Positions 33,991 to 43,562 of a stretch of 64,000 nucleotides of DNA are shown in pieces. Under the pieces are notes generated by a model. That model had not been told where the DNA came from. It did no database searches and was given only the letters and a program-made list of their open reading frames with translations. Made by a program: the position numbers and the translations under genes. This DNA is from Amoebophrya sp. A120 (lineage: Eukaryota > Sar > Dinophyceae > Syndiniales > Amoebophryaceae), in contig CAJINV010000005.1 of assembly GCA_905178155.1 (NCBI GenBank), positions 5,979,754-6,043,753 of the forward strand, read 5' to 3'. Numbering within the stretch: the stretch's first letter is position 1; each line of letters opens with the position of its first letter.

Positions 33991-36900
33991 CTAGGTCGGC
34001 GTTGATTTTTCTTCTGCCATACGTTGGTCTTTTTCCGCGATGAAGCTGGTAACCAAGCCCGGTCTTCCCATGCGCCCCGTGCGGCCGGCCCGGTGCAGGA
34101 ACGTGATGGCATCGCGCGGGAATTCGAAATTCACCACATGGTCGATATCAGGCCAGTCGATTCCCCGCCCGCCCAGGTCCGTGGAAACGCAGAAGGTCGG
34201 CTGATGTACTTGTAGTTGTACTTGATGATGCCCATCATCCATAGAACCATTCGAAGGAGCCGATGTTGAAGATGGCGTTGCCCCCAGATGAGCTGCAGCA
34301 CTCGTACAACTTCCGCCGAGAAAATTTTCCGCGACTTCGCGCATGCGGGGTCCCATCTTTCCCTTTTTCCCTTTCGCGTACAGCACCACAGGCCATTTGA
34401 GGCGACGCAGGTGGTCGGTCAGAATTTCCGCGTTCGAAGCCTTGTTCGTGAAGATCAACGTGCGCTGTACGGGTTGCGAAAATCGCCCGCTCCGTACCAC
34501 ACCGCCAGAACAACCGCCGCGCTGCTTCTCCTATGAAATGCAAAAGCATCGCTGCACTTTGCATTACAAGCTTCCTCAGCATGAAAAATAAAATTTGTAA
34601 TGGGGATTTGACTTAAGAAAGAAATTTGTAATGCATGATTGCAATACAAGTACGGTACTTTTGCACAGGATATCTCCTGCAGCAGGCGAATTAGGTCCTC
34701 GACGCGGGTGTTCCAATCTTCCGAGGCGTGATAGATCCACTCCGTCTGTTATCCCACGAAAAAAGTGTTACAGTTACACATTCGTTGTCAATTCCGCAAC
34801 ACAAATGTTCTCTGCGTAATGCAGAAAACATAAGGGAAAACAGGAAGGAAAACAGGAAGGAGATCTGCATGAGAAAGGCTGTCTGTGTTGCCGGTCTTGC
34901 AAGAACACAATGTGTAACTGTAACACTTTTTTCTTCCCATATCTGTATTGACTCCGGCAGCGTGTGCGAGGTCGTCGCAGGACCACCACCGCCGGCTGGG
35001 AAAACTCCTAGGAGAGAGGACTCCGCCACGGTACCCGAAGCAGGTAGATAATTTCCATTTTCGTCAGCTTCGAGAAGACCCTGCTCCACCGTCGGTGCTC
35101 TGCCATCAGCAGCTCCACTACCTCCGCGTCCATGAACGGTCTCGGCGGTACAAAACCGCTCAATCAGCATGTTGCCGATGGACAAGGGCCCGATGTGCGT
35201 TACTGTTGCCGTGGAAAAGACAATATCCTGCGCAAAAGCAGTATATATAATGTAAATCGGCATGACAAAGACAAATTCCATATTTTTATTCCTTTTGGAA
35301 CAAAGGGTTGAAATGCTATGTTGTCTACTTCTCGATGATCGAAATACATGCTTTTGCAATTTCCCTAGACAAACTGCGTTGGGATGAGCGGCAAGCGGGT
35401 CATTTTGACGAAATTTTCCTCTCCAGGTTGGCGAATTTTCAGGCGGGGCCGAAGGTAGCTGAAAATGTCGTACACGTAGGTTCTGGTGGCGCGGGAAATG
35501 GAACCGAAAAAACGGACTCTTCGTAGCAGAAAAAGTGTGAAAAGTACATGCTTGATTTTTTCGCGGGCCGATATCATCGGCCTTGCCAGCCACTATCTGC
35601 TCATGTCAAAAGAAATACTGTGCGGCTCAGTAAAAGTGTGGCTATTCAAGGCATGGCTGTGCTGTTCATCTTCATCTTCATTTTGAATCCCGTCCTCACT
35701 CCAGCGCAGGGCGGAATTTTAGAAGAGATCCACTCCGTTGAATTTACATCGTCGATTGCCACAAAGGACGACTTCACTCTCCACTACGTTGGGTCGCTGG
35801 AGACAGGCGCTTCATTTTTCCGGGATCATACCGTGGAAGAGTAAATCAGCCTCGTCGAACACGACGGTTTCCGGATAAAAGCCATCCTTGCAGAGCTGCG
35901 GCAGATCCTCGGCGAATTTCTGCACCGTAGAAACGACGACATCCACGGCGTGAAAGCGTATACGGGGAGAAGTTATCACCGTCCGGCTTGTCGGAGCACT
36001 GCCACTGGTATCCCCGCGGGTCGACGTTTGGCAGTCCGTTGAAGATATTCCGCCCGAAGACGAGCCACCACGTCCTCCTGTCGTGGTAATATCCTCGTCA
36101 GAAGCTGCCGTCGCTAAGAAACTGCGACACCAAGTTGTCCCCAGGGACTGCAACACGACGACGTTGTGCGGATCAATCTGCTCGATGTCGTGAATAAGTT
36201 GCACGCACAGATCCGCGTTCGCAGTCAGAATTACGCAGGGGCGGCGATGCTGATTGTAAGTGCTAGACGTTCTTGCAGGAGATGAAAAGCTCGTCCTGTG
36301 CGCTCCTTCCTGAAGACCCCGACTGCCCCCGATTGATTGTTCGTCCCCGCTGTGTGATATGCCCGCAGCTCGGTAGAACACGCGATTTAAAATTGGTAGT
36401 AAGTACGCCAGCGTCTTCCCCGACCCGGTTTCGCTTTGAATGACGGTATCTTTCCCGAGCGATTGGGGCCGCCAGCTGTCCGCCTGGATTTTCGTCGGGT
36501 GGAAAATCTTTTTCCGGTAGTATCAAAGCAAAACCACCCACCCCCACCCAATCTGTCATGCAAAACGTGCATAAGTTGCAGTGTTTGCCATGCAAAAAAG
36601 GGATAGGCGTTTTTTTCCTGGATAGGTAGTTCAGCGAGTGTAGCAGCTCCGGGTGGAGTTCCATTTGCTCGAACGAAGTGCACCAGTCGGAATAGAGGGA
36701 ACACGAAGAGGTAGACGGCGCGGCTCTTGGTGCTTTCCTCAAAACGCTTTGTCGTCGTGTCTGTGCCTTCGTGGAAGGCGGTAGGAATGCCTCCCCGGCC
36801 GCGGGAAAACCACGACTGGTAGCCGGAAACGGCAGGCGATAACCAGAGTTGCCCGTCACCGGGGACCATAACGAAGTTCTACCTTCGAGGTTTGATGAAA

Positions 36901-37021
36901 TGACCCGTCTGCAGCGCTTGTGGAATGAACTGGATCTGGAAGATGAAGATCCAGAAAAGTTCTGCGGCCCACCTCGTCCAGTGCGGACGGCGCAAAAGCG
37001 AACCCGGTACGACGCGGCCAT
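33991..37021 (-). CDS. DEAD-box RNA helicase 2, six exons
   Basis: A complete SF2 RNA helicase of about 704 residues. Q-motif block SFEQMELHPELLHSLNYRK ending FHPTKIQ; motif I QSETGSGKTLAYLLPILNR; motif II VVFDEADLLFH; motif III FSTATVTHIGP (STA in place of SAT); motif IV TLIFTNKASNAEIL; motif V STDLGGRGIDWPD; motif VI HRAGRTGRMG. Exons: 37021-36625, 36515-35832, 35516-35368, 35218-34942, 34744-34673, 34526-33991. They sum to 2115 nt, exactly 705 codons with the stop. Intron 35517-35831 is GT-AG; the other four are introners. The N-terminal ~100 residues are basic and Ser-rich and could target an organelle. The start is the ATG at 37021; an upstream start in the same frame is possible. The substrate RNA cannot be inferred. 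Confidence 0.93.
34532..34672 (-). mobile_element. Introner family A in helicase 2
   Basis: 141 bp, duplication TCTCC (34527-34531, 34673-34677). Arms TATCCTGTGCAAAAGTACCG and TATGAAATGCAAAAGCATCG. Removal reads IRLLQEKQRGGCSGG. Confidence 0.95.
34750..34941 (-). mobile_element. Introner family E in helicase 2
   Basis: 192 bp, duplication TCTGT (34745-34749, 34942-34946). Arms TATCCCACGAAAAAAGTGTT and TATGGGAAGAAAAAAGTGTT, each followed by ACAGTTACAC. The interior has two copies of AAAACAGGAAGG. Removal reads PESIQTEWIYHASEDWN. Confidence 0.93.
35224..35367 (-). mobile_element. Introner (diverged family A) in helicase 2
   Basis: 144 bp, duplication GACAA (35219-35223, 35368-35372). One end is TATCCTGCGCAAAAGCA; the other is diverged (TAGGGAAATTGCAAAAGCAT). 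Removal creates motif III, TQFVFSTATVTHIGP. Confidence 0.9.
36522..36624 (-). mobile_element. Short introner family H in helicase 2
   Basis: 103 bp, 6-bp duplication GGTAGT (36516-36521, 36625-36630). Begins TATCCAGGAAAAAAACGCC. The interior contains GCATGACAGATTGGG. Removal creates HSLNYRKKIFHPTKIQ, the Q motif. The sister copy at 53986-54071 is shorter. Confidence 0.9.
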
Positions 37022-38549
37022 TGCGACGTCGGTCGGGATACAGCAAATTTTCCGCCGCGATGTTGACCTCCAGTCCGTTTCCACGCTCACGCGGGCGCCT
37101 TCTTACCAGCGTCGCGAGGATTGCTTAGTGCTGAGCGCGTCCGAAAGCCACACTTTCAGCTCGAGTCGGTGGGAGCGGAAGATGAGCTCCGCTATTTCCA
37201 CTCCACTAGCACATCTACATCCTCTCACCCCTGCATTTCGTCCGTCGAGGGACCGGCTCAGGCTCTTGGTGCAAGGTCGATGAAAAATGAATATGAAACG
37301 AATCTACTTCCGCTCTAGATTAATATGAACAAAAAACGCCACGTCATATTGTGAATTCTTCAGTCGGGTCGGGAGTACCGAGTAGTGCTACAGATCCCAT
37401 GCAAGCACCAAACCGGTGTCTAGAGTCTAGGTGAAACTTCCAAGACCAATGTGATTGCTCGGATCCGGTCAGGTAAAAAGATCGCGACACAGTACGTGCC
37501 CAAAAATATGATCGCGTTGAGCAGCTCCATGAACGTAAGTTTACAGGTTAGAAGATCAAGGAAGAGAGGAAACTGTGATCCTACCATGTGCACTGATGAC
37601 ACCACTAGATGTAAGGGCCGTCTTTCTACCAACTGCACCCTTCACCTTCCGCAGACAACTTTTCTAGTTTTACGTAGAAAGATCTGCTCCTGTTGCAAAA
37701 ACCAAAACTGACTTCACATGCGCCTTTATTTCTGATCTTCTTCACAATCTTGAGCCAGAAGCAGTGGCAACAGTGATTCTCGCTGCACGGTCTGATCATC
37801 GCACCGCAACGCACGGGTTGTGAGACATCAGAGCTGTTGGTGTACTAGGCACCTTGACCTTTGCGATGAATGCACGATATCATATACGTCTTGCACTTCC
37901 TTCTTGATTTTTTTTTCGTTACTTGCTTTTCCCGCCAGCATGTTAAAAACCGACGCTCCAAAATCAGAGAACCTCTTCATCTTCCAGCAGACATAGACGC
38001 TTCCATCCGACGAGCAAATCTTGTTACCTCAGAACAAAATGATGTTGCCGATTGTTTGAAAATATCTCTACCTGGTTTAGCGATGTAGCCATGATAAGTC
38101 AAGATCTACAAAAAAAGGAGTTGTGAAACCCACCATACCCAAATACCCAAGAAATGTGCCATTGTTTGAAAATATTAGTTTGAAACTGAGTTGCCAATGT
38201 TTGAAAATATCAGTAAAAGAATTTGTCGTTACGACCTGCCATTGTTTGAAAATATTATCTGAATGTGAGGAACAAGAGAGAAGCACGCTCTTGGTTTGCT
38301 AAAAAGATGAATCGAATAAAGCTACTGCGTCATTGCCCCTTCATGAGATGATGAAGCTTGTTCTTTTCTTGAAAAGTTAAAACTCTTCCATGAAACTGAC
38401 GTGCATTTTACGGCTCTGGAAAAATCTAAATCGTGTCTGAACATCGTACAAGATGAAAAATGTTGTAAAAGCTGGTGCGCAAGGAGAGAAAAACAGATCG
38501 TACGTACGTTTTTTGCTGTAGGTGAAGATGTGCACTTCCATTTTTAGCA
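37022..38549. other. intergenic, upstream of helicase 2
   Basis: No gene recognised. Contains the dispersed 18-bp repeat listed separately. Confidence 0.45.
38047..38256. repeat. Four direct copies of an 18-bp motif
   Basis: ATTGTTTGAAAATAT with a preceding GCC occurs at 38047-38066, 38158-38176, 38193-38211 and 38238-38256, with small changes (ATTG or AATG; final C or T). Irregular spacing suggests protein-binding sites or an old repeat. Confidence 0.8.
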
Positions 38550-41500
38550 TTAGCAGCACACATGCATCACGTACTTGCAGGGGCTGGGCTCCGAGAAGAA
38601 GCTCTGCTTGCAGCCGTCCTATGAACTGCAAAAATGTCTGGGTCTGGAAGGATGCGAACTTGTGATGCTGCATTTGAATGCTACTGTATTGCATGAACAG
38701 CAGAAGCGGTCCAGCTTTTGCCCCGGCGAGAGGGCATTTCTCATGCGGCATAGGCATCAGAAAGCCCTCACAAAATCTGTGAAGCTAGGGCATCCATCAC
38801 AGACGTCAGGAGTCATGCAAAATATGCATGACAAACCCGGCAACATTCCAGACCCAGACATTTCTGCATTTGATACGTCCGGGCCCTTCTTGATCGTTGC
38901 GGACCGCTTCCGGCCGCCCGGGCACCACAGCTTGGAGCCGTTGGGAAAGCTCTGGGATTCCTCATCCCACGTGCCCACGTGGACCTGGAAGGGGCCGCGC
39001 TTGGCCTTCTGGGTGAGCACATTGTCCTGGACGAAGTAGTTGTACCGGTTGTCGGTGAACGCGCCCGCGGTGGGTTTGGTAGGGTATGCAATGCAACTTC
39101 TAGGTCAACATCTTGCTCTTCTCCCTCAGTGATCGAGACTGCAGCGTCCCAGAACAGATTTTTTCCTGGACATGCATGACAAATTCAACATCGGGTAGGT
39201 GCACCGATACCGAAGCCGCAAAGTTGCACTGAATATCGGGACGCACTGTTTCAGGCGGAGTTTCTCGGGCATGGTGGTAGAGGTGGTGGTCGTTATCAAA
39301 GAAAAAAAATTCGTCACGATCACTCATGCGCATTCTTGCAATACAAAATTGCTTGTCTTGCGTAAAAATGCATCACAGACAAACTTCATTAGGGATTTCC
39401 CTAGTGTTTCTGCAATACAAGGAAAGTTTGAGGTGCTGAGAAAATTTGTAATGCAAAACCTGCAAGTTAGTGACTGTGACAAACTTTTTTCTCTCCATAG
39501 TCGTCGTGGTGGTGGTAGTAGTGGTGGTCGTGGGCTCTTCCTTCTTGGCCATACAATCATATGCAATACAAATTTCCCGTACATGTACGAGATGCATCAC
39601 AAATTTCACCAATTTGGAGTGTAGCGCTTGTCATGCTAAACTAGGATCGAAGCCCAGGGTTGTCATGCAGAGACTGCATTTGTACGTGTACGGGAAATTT
39701 ACTGCGGATAAAGCAGAGATGGTGTCCATGGAATCCGTCAAGCTCTTGCGCAGCGGTTCGGACGAAATCGGGATCATCAAGTATGGAATGGAAAAACATG
39801 TACTTTTTCAAAAATCTGTCATGCGGCTTACGTCGAAAAACTTAAACTAATCCAGCAGCGACAGATCGACCAGTCGAGGTGGTCTGGGACAAGAAAGTAT
39901 ACTCAATCGGAAACAAACCAACTTCGATACGGCAGAAAACAGTGTGATGTCGATTCTAGCATGACAAATCTTTGGTCTCTCTCCGAAGCCGCATGACAAA
40001 TTTCAAACCACGACACGTCTCGCTCATGATACACACCTGGCGGAGGCGGCGGTGCCACAGTCGGTGCCGGTGTACTTGACTGCGGACTTGATTTCGCTGA
40101 ACAGCAAGCACATAACCTGATTGGTTTGTATTGCAAAACACGATAATAGGTGGTATTTGTATTGCAAAACACGATCACGAATGAAGATACAACGGATGCT
40201 GTGCTGTACCTCGCCCGCCTTCGCGTCCAGGTACCCGTTGTAGGTCTGGAAGCCCACACACGTGTTCGGCGCCAGCGTCTTTCGGCAGAGTGCGGCACAC
40301 CCCTCCGCGCCGTCGACCACAGCGGAGATTGGCATGATGACCGTGCCGTCGCAGGAGGCGTCAGCGGGATCCTCCGTGCCCTCGACCACAGCGGCGGAAG
40401 TGTAGTGGCTGGAAGTATGTTAAGTAATGCATGGTGCGAGATCTTCTAAATTCACATTTGTTCATGAACATTGGTTTATAACAGGTTAGCAAATCTTAAT
40501 CAGGAGGTAGTACGATGTAGCTGTACAGAGGGGAGGAACTATCAAAAAAGATCTAAATCTGTACGTCAAAGCCCCCAGTCCCTTCGCCAAGCTCTTTTCT
40601 TTCGGGAACACAGATTCCGCGACCTTTTCGATGCTCCACGTGTCGAAGAGCACCTTCTGCGCCGTGGCGTTCAACCCCCGAGTCATCTCCACGAGCTCTT
40701 GGGCGCCCGCCTTCGCCGCGGACTGTTGGTACTTTCCGGTTTTATGCAGCGCAAAAAAATATGTCTTGGTCTGGAAAGTTGTAATGCTAATGCCCGGATG
40801 ATACGCAATCTGTATCAGGGGGCTGCGCATGACAAGTTTCTGAGCGCCTATGTCTAGCGTGAATCGCATCACAAATGGTTTTTTGCATGACAAACAAGTG
40901 GCACTGTAGTGTACCAAGCATGACAGACTTTTCAGTCATGCCTGACAAGCATGACTGATATTTCCAGACCTAGACATATTTGCATTGCGTACGTCTTCAC
41001 CTTCAGCAAATCGTAGTCCTTCAGACTGTCGAACGGCATGTTCTTAATCTTCCCCGCGATAAAGTATGAAATGCAAAAATATCTGGCTCTGGAAAAGTGC
41101 AAGGTTTGTCATGCATGTTTTGCATGACCCACGATGCTTGTAGTAATGCATGAGCTAGCATCGCAGATTTTTGGCAGGCTTCCTGATGCCTATTCCGCAT
41201 GACAAATGCCCTCCCCGCGTAGCACAAACTGGACTCCCCTTGCTTGTCCTTGTCATGCAATGCAAATCTTTTTTAGAATCCAAACACAGCATCACAAGTT
41301 CCATCCTTCCAGACCCAGACATATTTGCAACGCATATAAAGTTCTGCGAGGCCATGGTTTCCTGGTGGTGCTGGACCGCAATCTTTTTGTATGACAGTGC
41401 GCAAGATGAACTCTACTTCCTCATTTGTATTGCATGAACAGCAATTATACAAGCGGTCACGCAAACAGTGCCAGAGCTTCTCATGCAAACAGTGCCTAGA

Positions 41501-42747
41501 CGCACGGCGTAAGTTGGGTATTTCGCATTACAAATGAGGGGGAGGGGGCGTTGTGCATTGTCATATGTTGCCGACCTTTCCCTGCGCGTCCGCAAGCTTC
41601 TTGCCCGCGGTGATCAGCTATGCCTTGAAAAAGTATTACTATCGCATTTATGCATTGCAAATTTTCTTGGCAAGTTAAATCCGCATCACAAATTTCGTTT
41701 CTCATGTTGAGGAGATTTGTCATGCAGTTTATACGTAGTACGATACTTTTGCAGTGCATATCAGGTCCTTTGCGGTGTCGAGGGCCGTGTCTAAATCGGA
41801 CTTTAAATCTTCGGCCGTGGCGAAAAAGCTCTGGACGATGTCCGCACTCATGACTGGCGGGGGCGTGCAGCCGTGCATTTCGAACACCGACGCCTTGGTC
41901 TGGCCACCGCACATCTCACCGGCGTTGCCCTGGAGTTTTGAAATTGGAAAATGTATTTTAGATCGTCCGCATCTACCATGCAACTGCCTTACCAAACATA
42001 GATAAAGTCTCCATTGGGTTTACGGATCTTTAAAACGACAACTCTACTGAACAATTCAGAAAATCTAAATTTGTCACCACGACCCGATCTTGCAATAAAC
42101 GTCGTTACAAGGTGCTGACGAGTCCCAAAACATCAAACTCCACTACCTCGCACGCCATGTTGCAGTCCTGACTGCTCCCCGCGGCTTGCACGAAGTAGGG
42201 CGAGCAGTAGCACTCGTTTCCGCGGACCAAGCCGAAATACTGCATGTATTCCTGATCTTTCCTATGCAATACAAATTTCCACCGTACATGTCCAAGATGC
42301 ATCACAAACTTCAGCAACTACTTGAGTGTAAAACCTGTCATGCTAAACTAGGACAAAAGCCAACTTTTGTCATGCAGAGACAGCATTTCTTGCACGTGTA
42401 CGGGAAATTTCCTGTGGATATTTGCAGAACTTAAAGCACACGTCGTGCGTCATCGCCTCCTGCTTGGGTTTTGGAACCTCCTTGTCGTAGCGGATAACTG
42501 AGATCGGGTGACTGGCTTCGGAGTACGCGAGCGGATTCCCCGTCTTGTCCCCGTTGACAAGCAGTTCATCGTTGATGCAGTCCGTGTAGTGGAATCCCGT
42601 GGTGTCCGTCGCGTTCTTCGGGATGTGGCTTTCCTTGCTGTTAGAGGAGGCGAGAAAGGCTTTTGTCGGTGCTTCTTGCGGCTGCTTGGGAAGGACACGG
42701 ATGGCTTCGGAGGCGGCTAGCAAGGACGGATAGGTAAGCGTCCGCAT
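38550..42747 (-). CDS. WSC/PAN-domain protein, probably surface or secreted
   Basis: Extracellular carbohydrate-binding domains are visible after splicing. A WSC-like domain spans the first three exons: FHYTDCINDELL, MTHDVCFKFCKDQEYMQYFG, LVRGNECYCSPYF, QDCNMACEGNAGEMCGGQ, a typical Cys pattern. Next comes a helical stretch (DIVQSFFATAEDLKSDLD), then a PAN/apple-like block: ASCDGTVIMPISAVVDGAEG, CAALCRKTLAPNTCVGFQTY. The C-terminal part has NRYNYFVQDNVLTQKAKRG, a poly-Thr linker and a Cys-rich tail. Exons supported in phase: 42747-42421, 42257-42147, 41929-41761, 41613-41568, 41386-41337, 41059-40993, 40738-40565, 40408-about 40196. GT-AG introns: 41930-42146 and 40409-40564. Exons between 40195 and 39083 are only partly resolved; the last two are 39077-38876 and 38614-38550. 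No signal peptide follows the ATG at 42747, so an upstream exon may be missing. Densest introner load in the window (nine). Confidence 0.72.
38620..38875 (-). mobile_element. Introner family B in WSC/PAN gene
   Basis: 256 bp, duplication CGTCC (38615-38619, 38876-38880). Arms TATGAACTGCAAAAATGTCT and TATCAAATGCAGAAATGTCT, then GGGTCTGGAA. Removal reads IKKGPDGCKQSFFSE and reaches the stop at 38550. Confidence 0.93.
39083..39194 (-). mobile_element. Possible short introner in WSC/PAN gene
   Basis: 112 bp bounded by GTAGG copies (39078-39082, 39195-39199), with GCATGACAAATTC inside. The arms are weak, and removal at the duplication does not restore the frame on either flank's likely reading. 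The exact splice is unresolved. Confidence 0.45.
39294..39499 (-). mobile_element. Introner family I in WSC/PAN gene
   Basis: 206 bp, duplication GTCGT (39289-39293, 39500-39504). Arms TATCAAAGAAAAAAAATTCG and TATGGAGAGAAAAAAGTTTG, each followed by TCAC. The interior carries GCATTACAAATTTTC. It lies inside a Thr-coding (ACC/ACG) run, so frame gives little extra support. Confidence 0.85.
39560..39710 (-). mobile_element. Introner family C in WSC/PAN gene
   Basis: 151 bp. Arms TATGCAATACAAATTTCCCG and TATCCGCAGTAAATTTCCCG, both continuing TACA. The flanks AATCA and AAGCA are an imperfect duplication. Removal reads DTISACMAKKEEPT. Confidence 0.82.
40125..40175. repeat. Direct repeat of 20 bp inside an intron of the WSC/PAN gene
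   Basis: TTTGTATTGCAAAACACGAT occurs at 40125-40144 and 40156-40175 (31-bp period). The arms of introners here are inverted, so this intron, about 40100-40195, has a different structure. Confidence 0.85.
40744..40992 (-). mobile_element. Introner family B in WSC/PAN gene
   Basis: 249 bp. Arms TATGCAGCGCAAAAAAATAT and TACGCAATGCAAATATGTCT, then a GTCTGGAA-type core. Imperfect duplication GTTTT/GTCTT. Removal reads LLKVKTGKYQQSAAK. Confidence 0.88.
41065..41336 (-). mobile_element. Introner family B in WSC/PAN gene
   Basis: 272 bp, duplication TAAAG (41060-41064, 41337-41341). Arms TATGAAATGCAAAAATATCT and TATGCGTTGCAAATATGTCT. Removal reads MASQNFIAGKIKNMPFD. Confidence 0.94.
41390..41567 (-). 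mobile_element. Introner family G in WSC/PAN gene
   Basis: 178 bp. The right arm, ATATGACAATGCACAACGCC plus a C-rich tract and CTCATTTG, is almost identical to the TTLL copy at 9492-9707. The left end is TATGACAGTGCGCAAGATG. Short duplication TTG. Removal reads QGKVGKKIAVQHH. Confidence 0.88.
41618..41760 (-). mobile_element. Introner family A in WSC/PAN gene
   Basis: 143 bp, duplication TCAG (41614-41617, 41761-41764). The right arm is TATGCACTGCAAAAGTATCG; the left begins TATGCCTTGAAAAAGTAT. Interior GCATCACAAATTTCG. Removal reads TAKDLITAGKKLADAQ. Confidence 0.93.
42261..42420 (-). mobile_element. Introner family C in WSC/PAN gene
   Basis: 160 bp. Arms TATGCAATACAAATTTCCAC and TATCCACAGGAAATTTCCCG; 3-bp duplication TTT. 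Removal joins the two halves of the WSC domain, CFKFCKDQEYMQYFG. Confidence 0.9.
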
Positions 42748-43562
42748 CTTTTTCGACGAGTTTAGATCAGAGGATAACTGTAGAAATTTAGATTTTTTGC
42801 TCCTCCTTGGCGCAGCGCATTTCTGGCTAGTATCAATGGTCGTTTTGTTTTGGACATAACATATGTGGCGTGTTTACATCGGCCAATGATAAACGAGGTT
42901 TGTACTTACGACTACCCGGTACCGCTTGCACCACGGTGAAGAGAGACAGAGAGAGACCGACATCAGGTAAAAATGTGAAAAGAAGCAAAAGATGAACAGA
43001 ACCACCGATCTTTTGGACTTGACACAGTACCTTCTAAAGAATCTGCAAATCACAGAACCAAAACGAAAAACGGACCAAAGGAGAACGACCTCGGACTGTT
43101 TTATGATCCTGAAACTGAGCCTGAACTTGAAGAACAGGAAACACAAACACTAGAGGACCCAACAAGAAGGACGAAGACGCCTCACAAATCAAAAACGTGA
43201 GGACGCTTGATAAATTGGATTTCTTTCTTTGTAACAAGCCATCTGTATTCTTAAAAAGTTACTACGACGCCTTTTTCTGCAGGAAATCTGCAGTAGAAAG
43301 AACGAAAACACAGACATCCTGTCCGTCGCGAGATAATGGAAATACGACATCTCCGCCAAAATCTAAAGGCTGAGACTTTCACTTCCCTTCCCGTGCTAAG
43401 ACAAGCAGTAGTTTTTTGTCCGCCCCTCCACTCATTTTTCTCTCTTCTCGTGGTGCGCACCGCCAAGCACAGAACCTAAACCAAGACCGGCAGAGGAGGA
43501 AGAAGTTCTGCTCTTGCTGTTCTCCCGCGGTTCTTTTCTTATGCTGTTCCGTCTGCGTACAG
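42748..43562. other. intergenic, no gene recognised
   Basis: Upstream of the WSC/PAN start and downstream of the J-GTPase stop. A first exon carrying a signal peptide for the WSC/PAN gene might lie here, but I could not identify one. Confidence 0.4.
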
